Below are positions 30,901 to 40,510 of a DNA stretch of 49,126 nucleotides, piece by piece. The first letter of the stretch is position 1; the number at the start of each line of letters is the position of its first letter. Source of the DNA: Fidelibacterota bacterium (lineage in GTDB: Bacteria > Fidelibacterota > UBA2242). The notes under the pieces were generated by a model. That model was given only the letters and a program-made list of their open reading frames with translations. It ran no database searches and was not told the origin of the DNA. The stretch lies in contig DSAS01000119.1 of assembly GCA_011046365.1 (NCBI GenBank), positions 1 through 49,126 on the forward strand, given 5' to 3'. The translations under genes and the position numbers were made by a program.

Positions 30901-32560
30901 AGTGGTAACGAAAAGAGCTTTCTCCGATGAATTCCCTGAGGATTGACGTCGGGGGAATCTCCTTAATATCAACAGGTAAAAAATAGGCGAGGATATTTAA
31001 TAATCGCTCCGATTCGGGGTGGCTTAGATCATCTGAATCAACCTGCTTCAGGGCGATTTCCGCCGGCTGCTTCAGGGCGCAGATTTCGTAAGCAAGCGAG
31101 GAATTGAACATGATGTCGGCTTCACCCTGGAACCGGAAAATATATTGCTTTTCTCCCTCAACGACCTTTTTCCACATTTTGATGGTATCCGCTGCAGAGT
31201 AACCGCGGTATTTGGCGTCTCGCACAATCCGGCGGATCAGGCGGGTGTCGTGAGTCGGTATCCGGTTGGTATCATCGAAATTGAGATGGGTCAGGGCGCT
31301 TAGATAGATTTTGAATTTATACTGTTCATCAATACTCTCCGCCAGTCCCGGATTTATACCGTGGATTCCCTCGATGATAAAAAGGGTATTTGGATCTGAA
31401 GAAATTTCTGTCTTGCCCGGAGCTTTTTTCCCGGATATAAAATCATATACCGGCGGTACAATAGACTTTCCATCAATCAGCCGGGTGAGATGATCATTCA
31501 GCAGTTTTAAATCGAGAGCGTCCAGCACCTCATAATTCAAATTATCGCCCTGTTCCCGGGCTAATTCATCCCGATCTTTAAAATAGTTATCGAGGGAAAT
31601 ACTGATGACCCGATGACCAAGAACGCGTAGCTGAATATAAAGGCGTTTCATAAAAGTTGTCTTTCCCGAAGATGAGGGCCCGGCGACAAAAATCAAGCGT
31701 TTGTCCTGACGAGAGCGATCAATTTTGTCGGCAATGGCGGCGATTTTCTTTTCATGAAGCGCTTCCGAAATTTTGATTATATCGGAAATATCGTTCTTCG
31801 CGATAAGATTATTGAGTTGGGAGATTTTAGAAAGTTCCAGGATCTGACCCCATCGTTCGGCTTCATTGAAGATTTCGTAAAGGCGTTCCTGATTATAAAA
31901 GGGCTGCAATTTCTGCGGCATATTTTCCACGGGATTTCTGAAGACGAAACCCCTTTTGTATTTCAGTATACCGTAGGTCTGAATCAGCCCGGTCGAGGGA
32001 GCCGGTGGGCTGGGTAGCCAATAGCAGCGGTCATTAAGCGCAAAGAGCATAATGTAATTTAAGGAACAGTATTTCAGCAATTCGGCGGTGTCGGGTCGTT
32101 TGTTTTGCAGAAAGTAGGTCGTTGCCTCTTCGCGGGTGCAGAGCCGGGGAACGATGGGAATGTCAGCGTCAACCAGTTCTGAAAAAGCGTTCTTCAGGAT
32201 TTTAATCTTGTTGGCGGTGATCGTGTCACCCCGATTGATTTCACAGTATATACCGTCTGCCATACTGTGCAGGATGAATAGTTTTTTATCCGGGAAATTT
32301 TGCTCGACAATGTATTGGAGCATCATAACGGCTGCATTTTCATAGGCACGGCGGGAAGACTCAAAGAAATATGTAAAAGTGCCAATGGAGGAATTTTCGG
32401 TAATCATTTCGTTTAAAGATGCAAAAAGGTTGTTTTTGATGGCAATGTACTCAAGGGGCTTGTGCTCGCCGCCGTATTTATTGAGCAGCTGCCGGATAGT
32501 CATGCCGGATTTAACCTGAAGTTGGGAACCGTGATTGATACAAACAGTAATTTTTTTCAT
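30899..32560 (-). CDS. TGS-domain/uridine-kinase-like nucleoside kinase
   Basis: ORF 30899..32647; MKKITVCINHGSQLQV start at 32560; N-terminal TGS/ThrRS-like region, C-terminal 'FVAGPSSSGKTTFMKRL...ISLDNYF'. Confidence 0.85.
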   Translation of the reverse strand: MKKITVCINHGSQLQVKSGMTIRQLLNKYGGEHKPLEYIAIKNNLFASLNEMITENSSIGTFTYFFESSRRAYENAAVMMLQYIVEQNFPDKKLFILHSMADGIYCEINRGDTITANKIKILKNAFSELVDADIPIVPRLCTREEATTYFLQNKRPDTAELLKYCSLNYIMLFALNDRCYWLPSPPAPSTGLIQTYGILKYKRGFVFRNPVENMPQKLQPFYNQERLYEIFNEAERWGQILELSKISQLNNLIAKNDISDIIKISEALHEKKIAAIADKIDRSRQDKRLIFVAGPSSSGKTTFMKRLYIQLRVLGHRVISISLDNYFKDRDELAREQGDNLNYEVLDALDLKLLNDHLTRLIDGKSIVPPVYDFISGKKAPGKTEISSDPNTLFIIEGIHGINPGLAESIDEQYKFKIYLSALTHLNFDDTNRIPTHDTRLIRRIVRDAKYRGYSAADTIKMWKKVVEGEKQYIFRFQGEADIMFNSSLAYEICALKQPAEIALKQVDSDDLSHPESERLLNILAYFLPVDIKEIPPTSILREFIGESSFRYH

Positions 32561-32713
32561 GGATAAAATTATTGAAAAAAGATGATTATAAAAATAAAGT
32601 TTGGTTTTTTTTATACGATCGTTAACTTGTTTTGCTGCTTTTTTCAAGTCTATTTTCTGCGGAAAATTTGTGGTCTTAGGATTTTTTGGTGGTCTTTTGT
32701 AGGGAGGTGTTTC

Positions 32714-33787
32714 ATGTGGAAAACGGAAGACGGTAGTACCGGGCGACTAATTCAACTCAGCCTGGGATATTTTGTATTTTATGTGATCACCGGGATAAGT
32801 GTAAAGTATTTTCTCTCGTCGGGAATGAACGACATGGAGTATCTTGTCTACAGTACCGCCAGCTCAACCCTTTTCGCCACCAGCATTGTCCTGGCGCTGC
32901 GCTGGTACAAACTCCGGTCGGTCCGGCTGATTAACTGGGGTTCTTTTACTTTTCCTTCGGAGCTCCTTTATATTATCCCGTCCGGCGTTTTAACGGCAGT
33001 TGTGATCCCGACCACCACACTCCTGTATAGTTTTAAGGGCGTATCGGTGATGGTCGCCATGGTGATTATGCGCGGCTCGGTGATTATTATCGGGCGCGTA
33101 GTGGATGCGATTCAGATAAAGCAGGGAATTTTGAAAAAGAGGGTTTATCTTGAAGAAAATTTAGGTGTTGTTTTTGCGTTGATCGCGGTCAGCGTCAAGG
33201 TCCTGACCGGGAGTGGTGATGGTGAGAATCCCTTTGCCAATACGGCAGTCGTAGTTATTTTTTCAAGTTATATTACGGCATACGCTGTTCGGATTTATAT
33301 TATGAATTATTATAAAAACACCCGTCCGACAGATGTGAAGGTGGATAATAACAAAGCCTTTTTCGGGATTGAACAGATTTCGTCCACGACCACGCTTTTT
33401 CTAGCGACGGCGATTTTGCTGCTGATCGTGCGTCGTGCTGGTTGGAGCGGTGAACGGATTACTCCCTTCGCCAATGCTGTTTTCCATCCCGTTCCCGGGT
33501 GGGGGTGGGCGGCATTTTGGGGTACCGCCTTCGGAGTAGTAGCATTTTTCAGCGTCTTTCTGTTCATGTTCAAAGGGCGCACAGCCACCTTTGCAGGACT
33601 GGTAAACAGGTTGACCTCGCTGGTCGCAGGAACAACCTCCACGCTACTATTTGCCCTGTTTTTTAGGGGAAAGTGGCCCCAGCCGATTGATTGGGTCAGC
33701 CTCTTTTTCATTCTGGTGGCGGTGAGTTTCATCGCCCGCGCCGAAAAGAAACGCGCGGCTGAATTGGCAATTCAAAAAAAATTGTAA
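32714..33787 (+). CDS. Polytopic membrane protein, unknown function
   Basis: ORF 32582..33787; Met at 32714 after agggaggtg; about ten hydrophobic segments. Confidence 0.75.
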   Translation: MWKTEDGSTGRLIQLSLGYFVFYVITGISVKYFLSSGMNDMEYLVYSTASSTLFATSIVLALRWYKLRSVRLINWGSFTFPSELLYIIPSGVLTAVVIPTTTLLYSFKGVSVMVAMVIMRGSVIIIGRVVDAIQIKQGILKKRVYLEENLGVVFALIAVSVKVLTGSGDGENPFANTAVVVIFSSYITAYAVRIYIMNYYKNTRPTDVKVDNNKAFFGIEQISSTTTLFLATAILLLIVRRAGWSGERITPFANAVFHPVPGWGWAAFWGTAFGVVAFFSVFLFMFKGRTATFAGLVNRLTSLVAGTTSTLLFALFFRGKWPQPIDWVSLFFILVAVSFIARAEKKRAAELAIQKKL

Positions 33788-33798
33788 AGATTTTTCCT

Positions 33799-34521
33799 AT
33801 GAAAGAGAGATTCGAAATAATTATTATTATGGGGCGTCCGGCATCGGGCAAGTCCGAAGTCATTGACTACCTGAAAAAGACGCCGGTTGAAGAGCGCATC
33901 AGGCGCTTTCATATTGGAGACTTTGAAGAGTTTGATGATTTTCCCATGCTCTGGACCTGGTTTGAAGAAGATGCAATCCTGGAGAAGACACTGAAAAAAC
34001 CGCGGCTGCATACCGATTCAGAGGGTTATTTTAAATTTCAATACCTTTGGGATCTACTGATTGAACGGATCAGCATGGAGTACTCAAAACGGCTACGGGA
34101 TGAGAATTATCATGATATAAAAACGGCGATCATTGAATTCAGCCGCGGCAGTGAACATGGCGGTTATCGTGATGCCTTTGAGCATCTCTCTGATGCAATC
34201 TTGGAGAAAGCGGCGATTTTTTATATAGATGTGTCTTTTGAAGAATCGCTTCGCAAAAACCGGCAGCGTTTTAATCCCGATCGTCCGGATAGCATTCTGG
34301 AACACGGTTTACCCGACGAGAAACTGACCCGCTTGTATGGCGAAGTAGACTGGGAAGAGTTTAAGGGTGACGACCCCCAATTTATTCCGGTTAGAAACTA
34401 TAAAATTCCCTATGTCGTACTAAAAAACGAACCGGATATAACCACCGCCCGTGATGAGAATCTGGGTCAGGCGCTTGAAGAACTATTCCGGCGTTTGTGG
34501 AAATTGAGCGCTGTGAAATAG
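33799..34521 (+). CDS. P-loop NTPase/kinase-like protein, unknown function
   Basis: ORF 240 aa; Walker A 'IIIMGRPASGKSEVIDYL'. Confidence 0.75.
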   Translation: MKERFEIIIIMGRPASGKSEVIDYLKKTPVEERIRRFHIGDFEEFDDFPMLWTWFEEDAILEKTLKKPRLHTDSEGYFKFQYLWDLLIERISMEYSKRLRDENYHDIKTAIIEFSRGSEHGGYRDAFEHLSDAILEKAAIFYIDVSFEESLRKNRQRFNPDRPDSILEHGLPDEKLTRLYGEVDWEEFKGDDPQFIPVRNYKIPYVVLKNEPDITTARDENLGQALEELFRRLWKLSAVK

Positions 34522-34533
34522 AAAAAAATTATC

Positions 34534-34555
34534 CCTGTCTGGATAGACAGGTTTT
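34534..34555. terminator. Bidirectional terminator between convergent genes
   Basis: CCTGTCT-GGAT-AGACAGG flanked by TTTT on the right and an A-rich run (gaaaaaaatt) on the left. Confidence 0.75.
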
Positions 34556-35073
34556 CAGCTATTTTCCTGAATGAATGTATGAATTTTATTTTTTAAAATA
34601 TTACGGGTAATTCGGAAAGCCATTAATTTGCGCTCGTCATCCCCGAAGACGCGGATGGGATCGTCAATATACCAGTTAATTCTGTGGGGGGAACCGGGAA
34701 AGTCCGGGCAGCTCAGCGCAGCCACCTCACAGAGCGGTATGACATAGTCAAAATCCATATCGGCGTATTCATTGACGTGCTGACTTTGATGACCCTCCAT
34801 GGAGATGCCGATTTCGCCCATTACCTGTTTGGTGAGCCGGTGAACGCCGGCGGGTGTTATGCCTGCACTGTAAGCCTCAAAATGCTCGGCGCCGAGAGAT
34901 TTTAACAACGCTTCTGCCATCTGGCTGCGGACTGAGTTACCGGTACAGATAAAAAGAACCCGCTTTTTACCAGAGGATGGTATGGATTCTTCTAAGGAAC
35001 CTTTTTCATGCTTCGAATCTATTGGCTTTGGAATATTGGTGTCGTTTTTAAACAGGTCGCTAAGGCTGGGCAT
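34555..35073 (-). CDS. arsC: Arsenate reductase (thioredoxin-coupled, LMW-PTPase fold)
   Basis: ORF 172 aa; CX5R 'CTGNSVRSQMAEALL', resolving cysteines 'LCEVAALSCP' (C-X6-C), as in ArsC of the S. aureus pI258 type. Confidence 0.85.
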   Translation of the reverse strand: MPSLSDLFKNDTNIPKPIDSKHEKGSLEESIPSSGKKRVLFICTGNSVRSQMAEALLKSLGAEHFEAYSAGITPAGVHRLTKQVMGEIGISMEGHQSQHVNEYADMDFDYVIPLCEVAALSCPDFPGSPHRINWYIDDPIRVFGDDERKLMAFRITRNILKNKIHTFIQENS

Positions 35074-35173
35074 GTTGTTTCCTTTCTGGTCTGAAATATA
35101 AAGATTTTAATTCCTTTAAAACAACCGGTTTATTACCCGAAGCGGTTTTTATCAACGAAAATGGTTTGTAAAT

Positions 35174-36106
35174 TTGACCATGATCACAAGCGCGCAGATT
35201 GCTTCGATTATGAACCGGCAATTTACAGCCTTTGGAACATCCAGACCGTCACTGGGTGAAAAGTATGTATCCCGATATCGGACCTGGCTTAAAAGAGGCT
35301 ATTCTGCTGACATGGATTGGATGGTGACAAGCGCAGCCGACCGGCAGGATGTTCGCCGGAGATTTCCCTGGGTGAAATCGGTTCTGGTTGGTCTGGATAA
35401 TTACTATAGTCCGCCGCTCCAGGCATCCCGAAGATTGCGGTTTTCCCGGTATGCGCTGGGGATTGATTATCACATTTTGGTCAGAGAAAAACTCGAAACC
35501 GCCCTGACTCAAATCCGGAACATTGATCCAAAAGTTATGGGCAGAGTTTCTGTGGACACCGGACCGATCATGGAAAAAGCCTATGCGGAGCAATCAGGTC
35601 TCGGCTGGATCGGTAAAAACGGAGTATTCATAGCCGCAAATATCGGCTCTTACTGTTTTATCGGTACAATCCTTCTGTCTGTGGAATTGCCAGTAACGAG
35701 CGTTGCCGAGAATCGTTGTGGCGGCTGCACGGAATGTCTGGAGCGCTGTCCCACCGGGGCGATAGTGGCGCCGGGTATGATTGATGCCCGACGGTGTCTT
35801 TCTTATCTGACGGTGGAGAAAAGGGGAGATTTTTCAGAAAATGAAATGCAAAAACTGAGCGGATGGGTTTATGGATGTGATGTCTGTCAGGAAGTATGTC
35901 CCTGGAACATCAAATGGCAGCAAAGGACTTCCGAAAGGCGATATATTGAGAAGCGGGAAGCGATTCTTGATTATATAGAGTTGGGGAAAATGATAAATAT
36001 GGATAAATTTGAAACCGTATTTGTTAATTCAGCAGTTGAGCGTTTAAAATATGAAAGATTAAAGCGAAATGTCAAAGCAGCGTTGAAAAATATGCCGAAA
36101 CTCTGA
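35174..36106 (+). CDS. queG: Epoxyqueuosine reductase
   Basis: ORF 310 aa; 'VDTGPIMEKAYAEQSGLGWIGKNG', 4Fe-4S motifs 'CGGCTECLERCPTGAI', 'CDVCQEVCPWN'. Confidence 0.92.
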   Translation: MTMITSAQIASIMNRQFTAFGTSRPSLGEKYVSRYRTWLKRGYSADMDWMVTSAADRQDVRRRFPWVKSVLVGLDNYYSPPLQASRRLRFSRYALGIDYHILVREKLETALTQIRNIDPKVMGRVSVDTGPIMEKAYAEQSGLGWIGKNGVFIAANIGSYCFIGTILLSVELPVTSVAENRCGGCTECLERCPTGAIVAPGMIDARRCLSYLTVEKRGDFSENEMQKLSGWVYGCDVCQEVCPWNIKWQQRTSERRYIEKREAILDYIELGKMINMDKFETVFVNSAVERLKYERLKRNVKAALKNMPKL

Positions 36107-36121
36107 ATAGGTGATGCAAGA

Positions 36122-37195
36122 ATGATTATAACAGAAAAAAATATTGTGATTGCGGTAGATGCCATGGGGGGCGATAACGCCCCGAATGCGATTGTCCAGG
36201 GTGCCGCTGTAGCTACATTGGAATCGCCCGGGAAGGTAATCCTGGTCGGTGATGAGGAAAAAATCACGGATATTCTCAGCCGGGAAACATATGATTCGGA
36301 CCGATTGGAAATAGTGCATACCGATGAGACCATTGATATGACTGATATGCCCAGGGATGCCGTCCGCCGTAAGTCCAAGGCGTCAATGATAGTCGCCGTT
36401 AAACTCTGTGCCGAAGGGCGGGCGCACGGGGTAGTTTCCGCCGGGAATACGGGCGCCTATGTTCTGGCGTCCTCGCTGCATATTCCCCGGATAGTCGGTG
36501 TCAGTAAAACGGCGATTGCGACCGTCTATCCGACCCGGAATGTCCAGAAGCGCGCGGATCACTTTGCCCTGTTGTTGGATGTCGGGGCGAACATTCATTG
36601 TGCGGTTGACGACATGGTACAATTTGCCCTGATGGGCAAAATTTACGCTTCAGATATTAAGGGCATTGAAGACCCGACGGTTGCTCTGTTGAATATCGGC
36701 AAGGAGTCGTACAAGGGTGGCGACCTGTTATCCACGGTTTACCGAATTCTGAGTAACCTGCCGGGAGTCAATTTTATCGGCAACATTGAGGGCAATGAAG
36801 TGATGCTGGGGATGTCCGATGTGGTTGTTACTGAGGGATATGTGGGAAATATCGTGACCAAGATGATGGAGGGTATGGCGGAAACCGCCTCTCATCTCGG
36901 GCGCTACGCCTTTAAACATAGGTTGCTCTGGAGGCTGGGGCTGATCGCTCTATCCGGCGGCATTCGGCGACTGAAGAGATCGACAGATTATTCAGAATAT
37001 GGCGGAGCACCGCTGTTGGGATTTAAGGAAATTGTCATCAAGGCTCATGGTCGCTCGGGCGCAAAAGCCATTACCAACGCAATCAAGCTGGCAGCCAAAT
37101 CGCACCGGGATAATATTTGCGGGCGGATCGAGCGGGAGATTACGGAGTTTGAATCCCTGAACATTGCCGGAAAATTTGAAAATTCGTCTCTCTGA
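36122..37195 (+). CDS. plsX: Phosphate acyltransferase PlsX
   Basis: ORF 357 aa; 'IAVDAMGGDNAPNAIVQGA', 'VSAGNTGAYV', 'GGAPLLGFKEIVIKAHGRS'. Confidence 0.95.
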   Translation: MIITEKNIVIAVDAMGGDNAPNAIVQGAAVATLESPGKVILVGDEEKITDILSRETYDSDRLEIVHTDETIDMTDMPRDAVRRKSKASMIVAVKLCAEGRAHGVVSAGNTGAYVLASSLHIPRIVGVSKTAIATVYPTRNVQKRADHFALLLDVGANIHCAVDDMVQFALMGKIYASDIKGIEDPTVALLNIGKESYKGGDLLSTVYRILSNLPGVNFIGNIEGNEVMLGMSDVVVTEGYVGNIVTKMMEGMAETASHLGRYAFKHRLLWRLGLIALSGGIRRLKRSTDYSEYGGAPLLGFKEIVIKAHGRSGAKAITNAIKLAAKSHRDNICGRIEREITEFESLNIAGKFENSSL

Positions 37196-37208
37196 TTATT
37201 AGAAACAG

Positions 37209-38576
37209 CTATACTTTTCCCGATAAATCAATTCCCAGCGATTTGATTTTGCGCGACAGGTTGGGTTGTTGAATACCGACCTCATTGGCTAACCGGGATA
37301 TGTTCCAGCCACTCTTCTCCAGTTTTTTTGTAAAATAATATTTTTCAAAAGCCTTTTTGGCATCTTTAAAACTGTCTTTTTCGAGAATGTCGTCAAGGAG
37401 GTCCTGCGCCGAGCCGATCTGAGAACCCAGATTGGGATAGACATCTCCCTCATCTAGTTCGGTTTTATCGGAGAGAATGTACATGCGCTCGATAAAATTT
37501 TTCAATTCACGCACATTGCCGGGAAATGAGTAATCCATCAACTGACGCAAAGCTGTTTCGGTAAAACATTTCTTTGGGGTGGCGAGTTCGATAGAATAGA
37601 CCTGCAGATAATGTTCAATTAAGACGGGTATGTCCGTTGGGCGTTCCCGAAGCGGCGGCAGCTGGATGGGGACAACATTGAGTCGGTAAAAGAGGTCTTC
37701 CCGGAAATTACCTCTCCGGATTAATGCTTCGATGTCCCGGTTAGTGGCGGCTAAAATCCGGACATCAATATCAATGGTACGGGTGCCGCCGACGCGTTCG
37801 AACTTCCCCTCTTCCAGGACGCGCAGGATTTTGGATTGAGCGGCAAGGTTCATATCACCGACTTCGTCCAGGAAAAGGGTTCCGTGATTGGCGCGTTCGA
37901 GTTTCCCCGGTTTTTGTTGGTGGGCTCCGGTAAAAGCGCCTTTTTCGTGGCCAAAAAGTTCACTTTCCACCAGCTCATTAGGAATTGCGGCACTGTTAAA
38001 TGTGATAAATGGTTGATCCGACCGCGAGCTCTGCTTATGGATATGATAGGCGACCAGCTCTTTGCCGGTGCCGCTTTCACCGGTGATCAGAACCTTTGCG
38101 TCGGTTTTGGAAACGCGTTGAATTACCTCCCGGATCCCTTTGATCTGTTTTGATTGACCAACAATCTGGTAGCGGGAGCTGGTGACTTCGTCACCGATGA
38201 TACATTTTTGTAACAGCTTCCTTTTCTCCGCAATATTCTGGACGGCAATTAATATTTTGGGCAGGGACAGTGGTTTCTCCATAAAATCGTGGGCGCCCAT
38301 CTTTACCGCAGTTACGGCGGTGTTTATATCACTATCGCCGGAGATCATCAAAACCTCGGTGGAGGGGCACTCATTTTTAATCTGTTTCAGTACCTCAATG
38401 CCGCTGATATTAGGCAGTTTAACATCAAGAAAAACAAGATCAAAAGGAATTTCGCCCAGCCGGTGCAGTCCCTCTTCGCCGGTCTCAGCGGTGGTTATGT
38501 GATGACCCTCGTCGGACAGAATGGCACTCAGGGTTTGACGGATATTTTTTTCGTCATCAACGACCAAAATTCGCAT
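37209..38576 (-). CDS. Sigma54-dependent response regulator, NtrC/NtrX family
   Basis: ORF 455 aa; receiver 'VVDDEKNIRQTLSAIL', AAA+ 'GESGTGKELVAYHIH', 'GAFTGAHQ', C-terminal Fis-type HTH. Confidence 0.95.
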   Translation of the reverse strand: MRILVVDDEKNIRQTLSAILSDEGHHITTAETGEEGLHRLGEIPFDLVFLDVKLPNISGIEVLKQIKNECPSTEVLMISGDSDINTAVTAVKMGAHDFMEKPLSLPKILIAVQNIAEKRKLLQKCIIGDEVTSSRYQIVGQSKQIKGIREVIQRVSKTDAKVLITGESGTGKELVAYHIHKQSSRSDQPFITFNSAAIPNELVESELFGHEKGAFTGAHQQKPGKLERANHGTLFLDEVGDMNLAAQSKILRVLEEGKFERVGGTRTIDIDVRILAATNRDIEALIRRGNFREDLFYRLNVVPIQLPPLRERPTDIPVLIEHYLQVYSIELATPKKCFTETALRQLMDYSFPGNVRELKNFIERMYILSDKTELDEGDVYPNLGSQIGSAQDLLDDILEKDSFKDAKKAFEKYYFTKKLEKSGWNISRLANEVGIQQPNLSRKIKSLGIDLSGKV

Positions 38577-38578
38577 TG

Positions 38579-39781
38579 CTAATCCTCCATCTTTGAATGA
38601 AACGGTAGCCGGATGAAAACGGTTGTGCCCGCATTGATCCGGCTTTCTATGGAAATATTCCCCCCGTGATTTTCGACAATTCTTTTCACAATGGGCAGTC
38701 CCAGCCCGGTGCCCTTGCGGCGGGTAGTAAAGTAGGGCTCAAAAATCTTCTCCAGATTTTCGGGGGGAATTCCGGAACCGTTATCGCGGATAGAAATCGC
38801 CAGCCAGTTTTCGACAGCTGCAATTTTAATGGTGATAATGAGGTCCGGTTTATCCGCTGCCTGCAGTGCGTTTTGAATCAGATTGACCAGCGCCTGTTTG
38901 ATCTGCATTTTATCTGCATGAATTGGGGGGATCTCATTTTCGCAAATTAATTCAATCCGATGTTTTGGTTGGTAGGAGGCGATGATTTCCTCGATCTGGG
39001 TTTTAATTGAATAGAGCTCCGGCTTGGCTTCGGGCAGTGCAGCGAATCCTCGAAACCGATCGACAAGGGCTTGTAGATTGGCAACCTCTTCCCTGATCAC
39101 AGCGAGACTGTCCGCAAGCAGTTTGGGATTGATCGCCGCATTTTGCAGTGTTTTCATTTCGAGGCGCTCGACACTTAATTTTATCGGCGTAAGCGGATTT
39201 TTGATTTCGTGTGCCATTACCCGGGCGACCTCCCGCCAGACTAACTGTTTCTCGGCTTCGATGGCGATTTTGCGTTGCCGTTCCAGTTCCACAACCATCT
39301 GGTTAAATGAGACGATCAAGTCATTGATGGGCGAGAAGGGATTTTCTCTGACGTGAATCCGGATATTGCCGGACATTAGTTCCTGGGTAGCGGTTTGCAG
39401 ACGACGGAGTGGGCGGGTTATCAGATTAATTGATAGAAAAAAGATAAGGAAGACCGCCAGCACGATGAAGATGAAAATATAGCGGGAATAGGCATCCACC
39501 TGCTGCTGATAAAGGTCAACCGACAGATCGATCGTTTTTTGACCCCGCATCAGCGCTTCAATCTCCTGACCGAAGGTGTCCGACTGCTCTTTCGGAAGAT
39601 ATATTTTATAGTCATGGTAAAGGCTTTCGATTCCGGTGAGAAGATTCTGTTCGGTAAGGCGTTGTAAAAACGCATTGTTGCTTTTGATAAAAAAAGCCCG
39701 GGTAAACATTAACGAAATGAACAGCAGGACGATAAAAAGAATAAAAAGTTGCAGGCGGAACGAGGGAATTAATTTTTTCAT
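38579..39781 (-). CDS. Sensor histidine kinase (NtrY-like)
   Basis: ORF from 39829; Met at 39781 (MKKLIPSFRLQLFILF); HAMP, 'VARVMAHEIKNPLTPIKLSVERL', 'GTGLGLPIVKRIVENHGG'. Confidence 0.93.
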   Translation of the reverse strand: MKKLIPSFRLQLFILFIVLLFISLMFTRAFFIKSNNAFLQRLTEQNLLTGIESLYHDYKIYLPKEQSDTFGQEIEALMRGQKTIDLSVDLYQQQVDAYSRYIFIFIVLAVFLIFFLSINLITRPLRRLQTATQELMSGNIRIHVRENPFSPINDLIVSFNQMVVELERQRKIAIEAEKQLVWREVARVMAHEIKNPLTPIKLSVERLEMKTLQNAAINPKLLADSLAVIREEVANLQALVDRFRGFAALPEAKPELYSIKTQIEEIIASYQPKHRIELICENEIPPIHADKMQIKQALVNLIQNALQAADKPDLIITIKIAAVENWLAISIRDNGSGIPPENLEKIFEPYFTTRRKGTGLGLPIVKRIVENHGGNISIESRINAGTTVFIRLPFHSKMED

Positions 39782-39788
39782 GATTTCA

Positions 39789-40361
39789 TCAACGGTAAAA
39801 AATGGCAGAATTAAAAGTTTCGGTATCAATCTTTGGCTTCTTATTGTTCCAGTACAGCATCAGATCAAAACGGGATTTTTCACCGATAAAGGTAATCGGT
39901 TCGAGGTAAGCCGAGATCCGGAAAAAATAATCCCGGTTCCTCTCGAGGTTTTCGGGCGTGATGAGTTTGACCCGGTACAAAGCACCGAACCAGACGTGGG
40001 CATCGTCCAGGGTTTCGCAAATGCGCTGCTCATCTCTTTCGGACCGGTAGATTTCAAACTGTTTATTCAGAGGATTATAACGGGCGGTGTGATAAAAATT
40101 TCTTTGCAGAACCACCTGCCGGGTACGATTGTCATACAGCTCCGCCAGAAAGTGAACGGTAACCGGCTGCCCCGAGGTGAGAATTCGATCAAATTCGTCG
40201 GAATAGCAGTTGGTCAGGTTCATTGAGAGCGTCAGTGAATTGTCAACCAGATTGATGGCAACGTCCTTAAATGCAGGATCAAGTCCGTCAATAAAAGGAA
40301 ATAGGAGCGAGCCAATTGTTATGACCGTTGCAATGAGGCGATCTGTGAGTGATGCGAGCAT
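39789..40361 (-). CDS. DUF4390-like protein
   Basis: ORF 190 aa upstream of the histidine kinase; 'LVDNSLTLSMNLTNCYSDEFDRILTSGQPVTVHFLAELYDNRT...'. Confidence 0.6.
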   Translation of the reverse strand: MLASLTDRLIATVITIGSLLFPFIDGLDPAFKDVAINLVDNSLTLSMNLTNCYSDEFDRILTSGQPVTVHFLAELYDNRTRQVVLQRNFYHTARYNPLNKQFEIYRSERDEQRICETLDDAHVWFGALYRVKLITPENLERNRDYFFRISAYLEPITFIGEKSRFDLMLYWNNKKPKIDTETFNSAIFYR

Positions 40362-40431
40362 GATGTTGATACAAAATACACTAATCTGGAAATATTTCCA
40401 ATTAATTTTGAGCCCGTTTTACCTGAAAAGC

Positions 40432-40459
40432 CAGACCCTTTCGGGCAAGAAAGGGTCTG
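40432..40459 (-). terminator. Hairpin, probable terminator of the PDZ gene
   Basis: CAGACCCTTTC-gggcaa-GAAAGGGTCTG perfect 11-bp stem; minus strand continues GCTTTTC. Confidence 0.6.
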
Positions 40460-40510
40460 ACGTTCGGCAGATAGAATTGTAACAATTTATATAAATGAAC
40501 CTTTTCGGTC

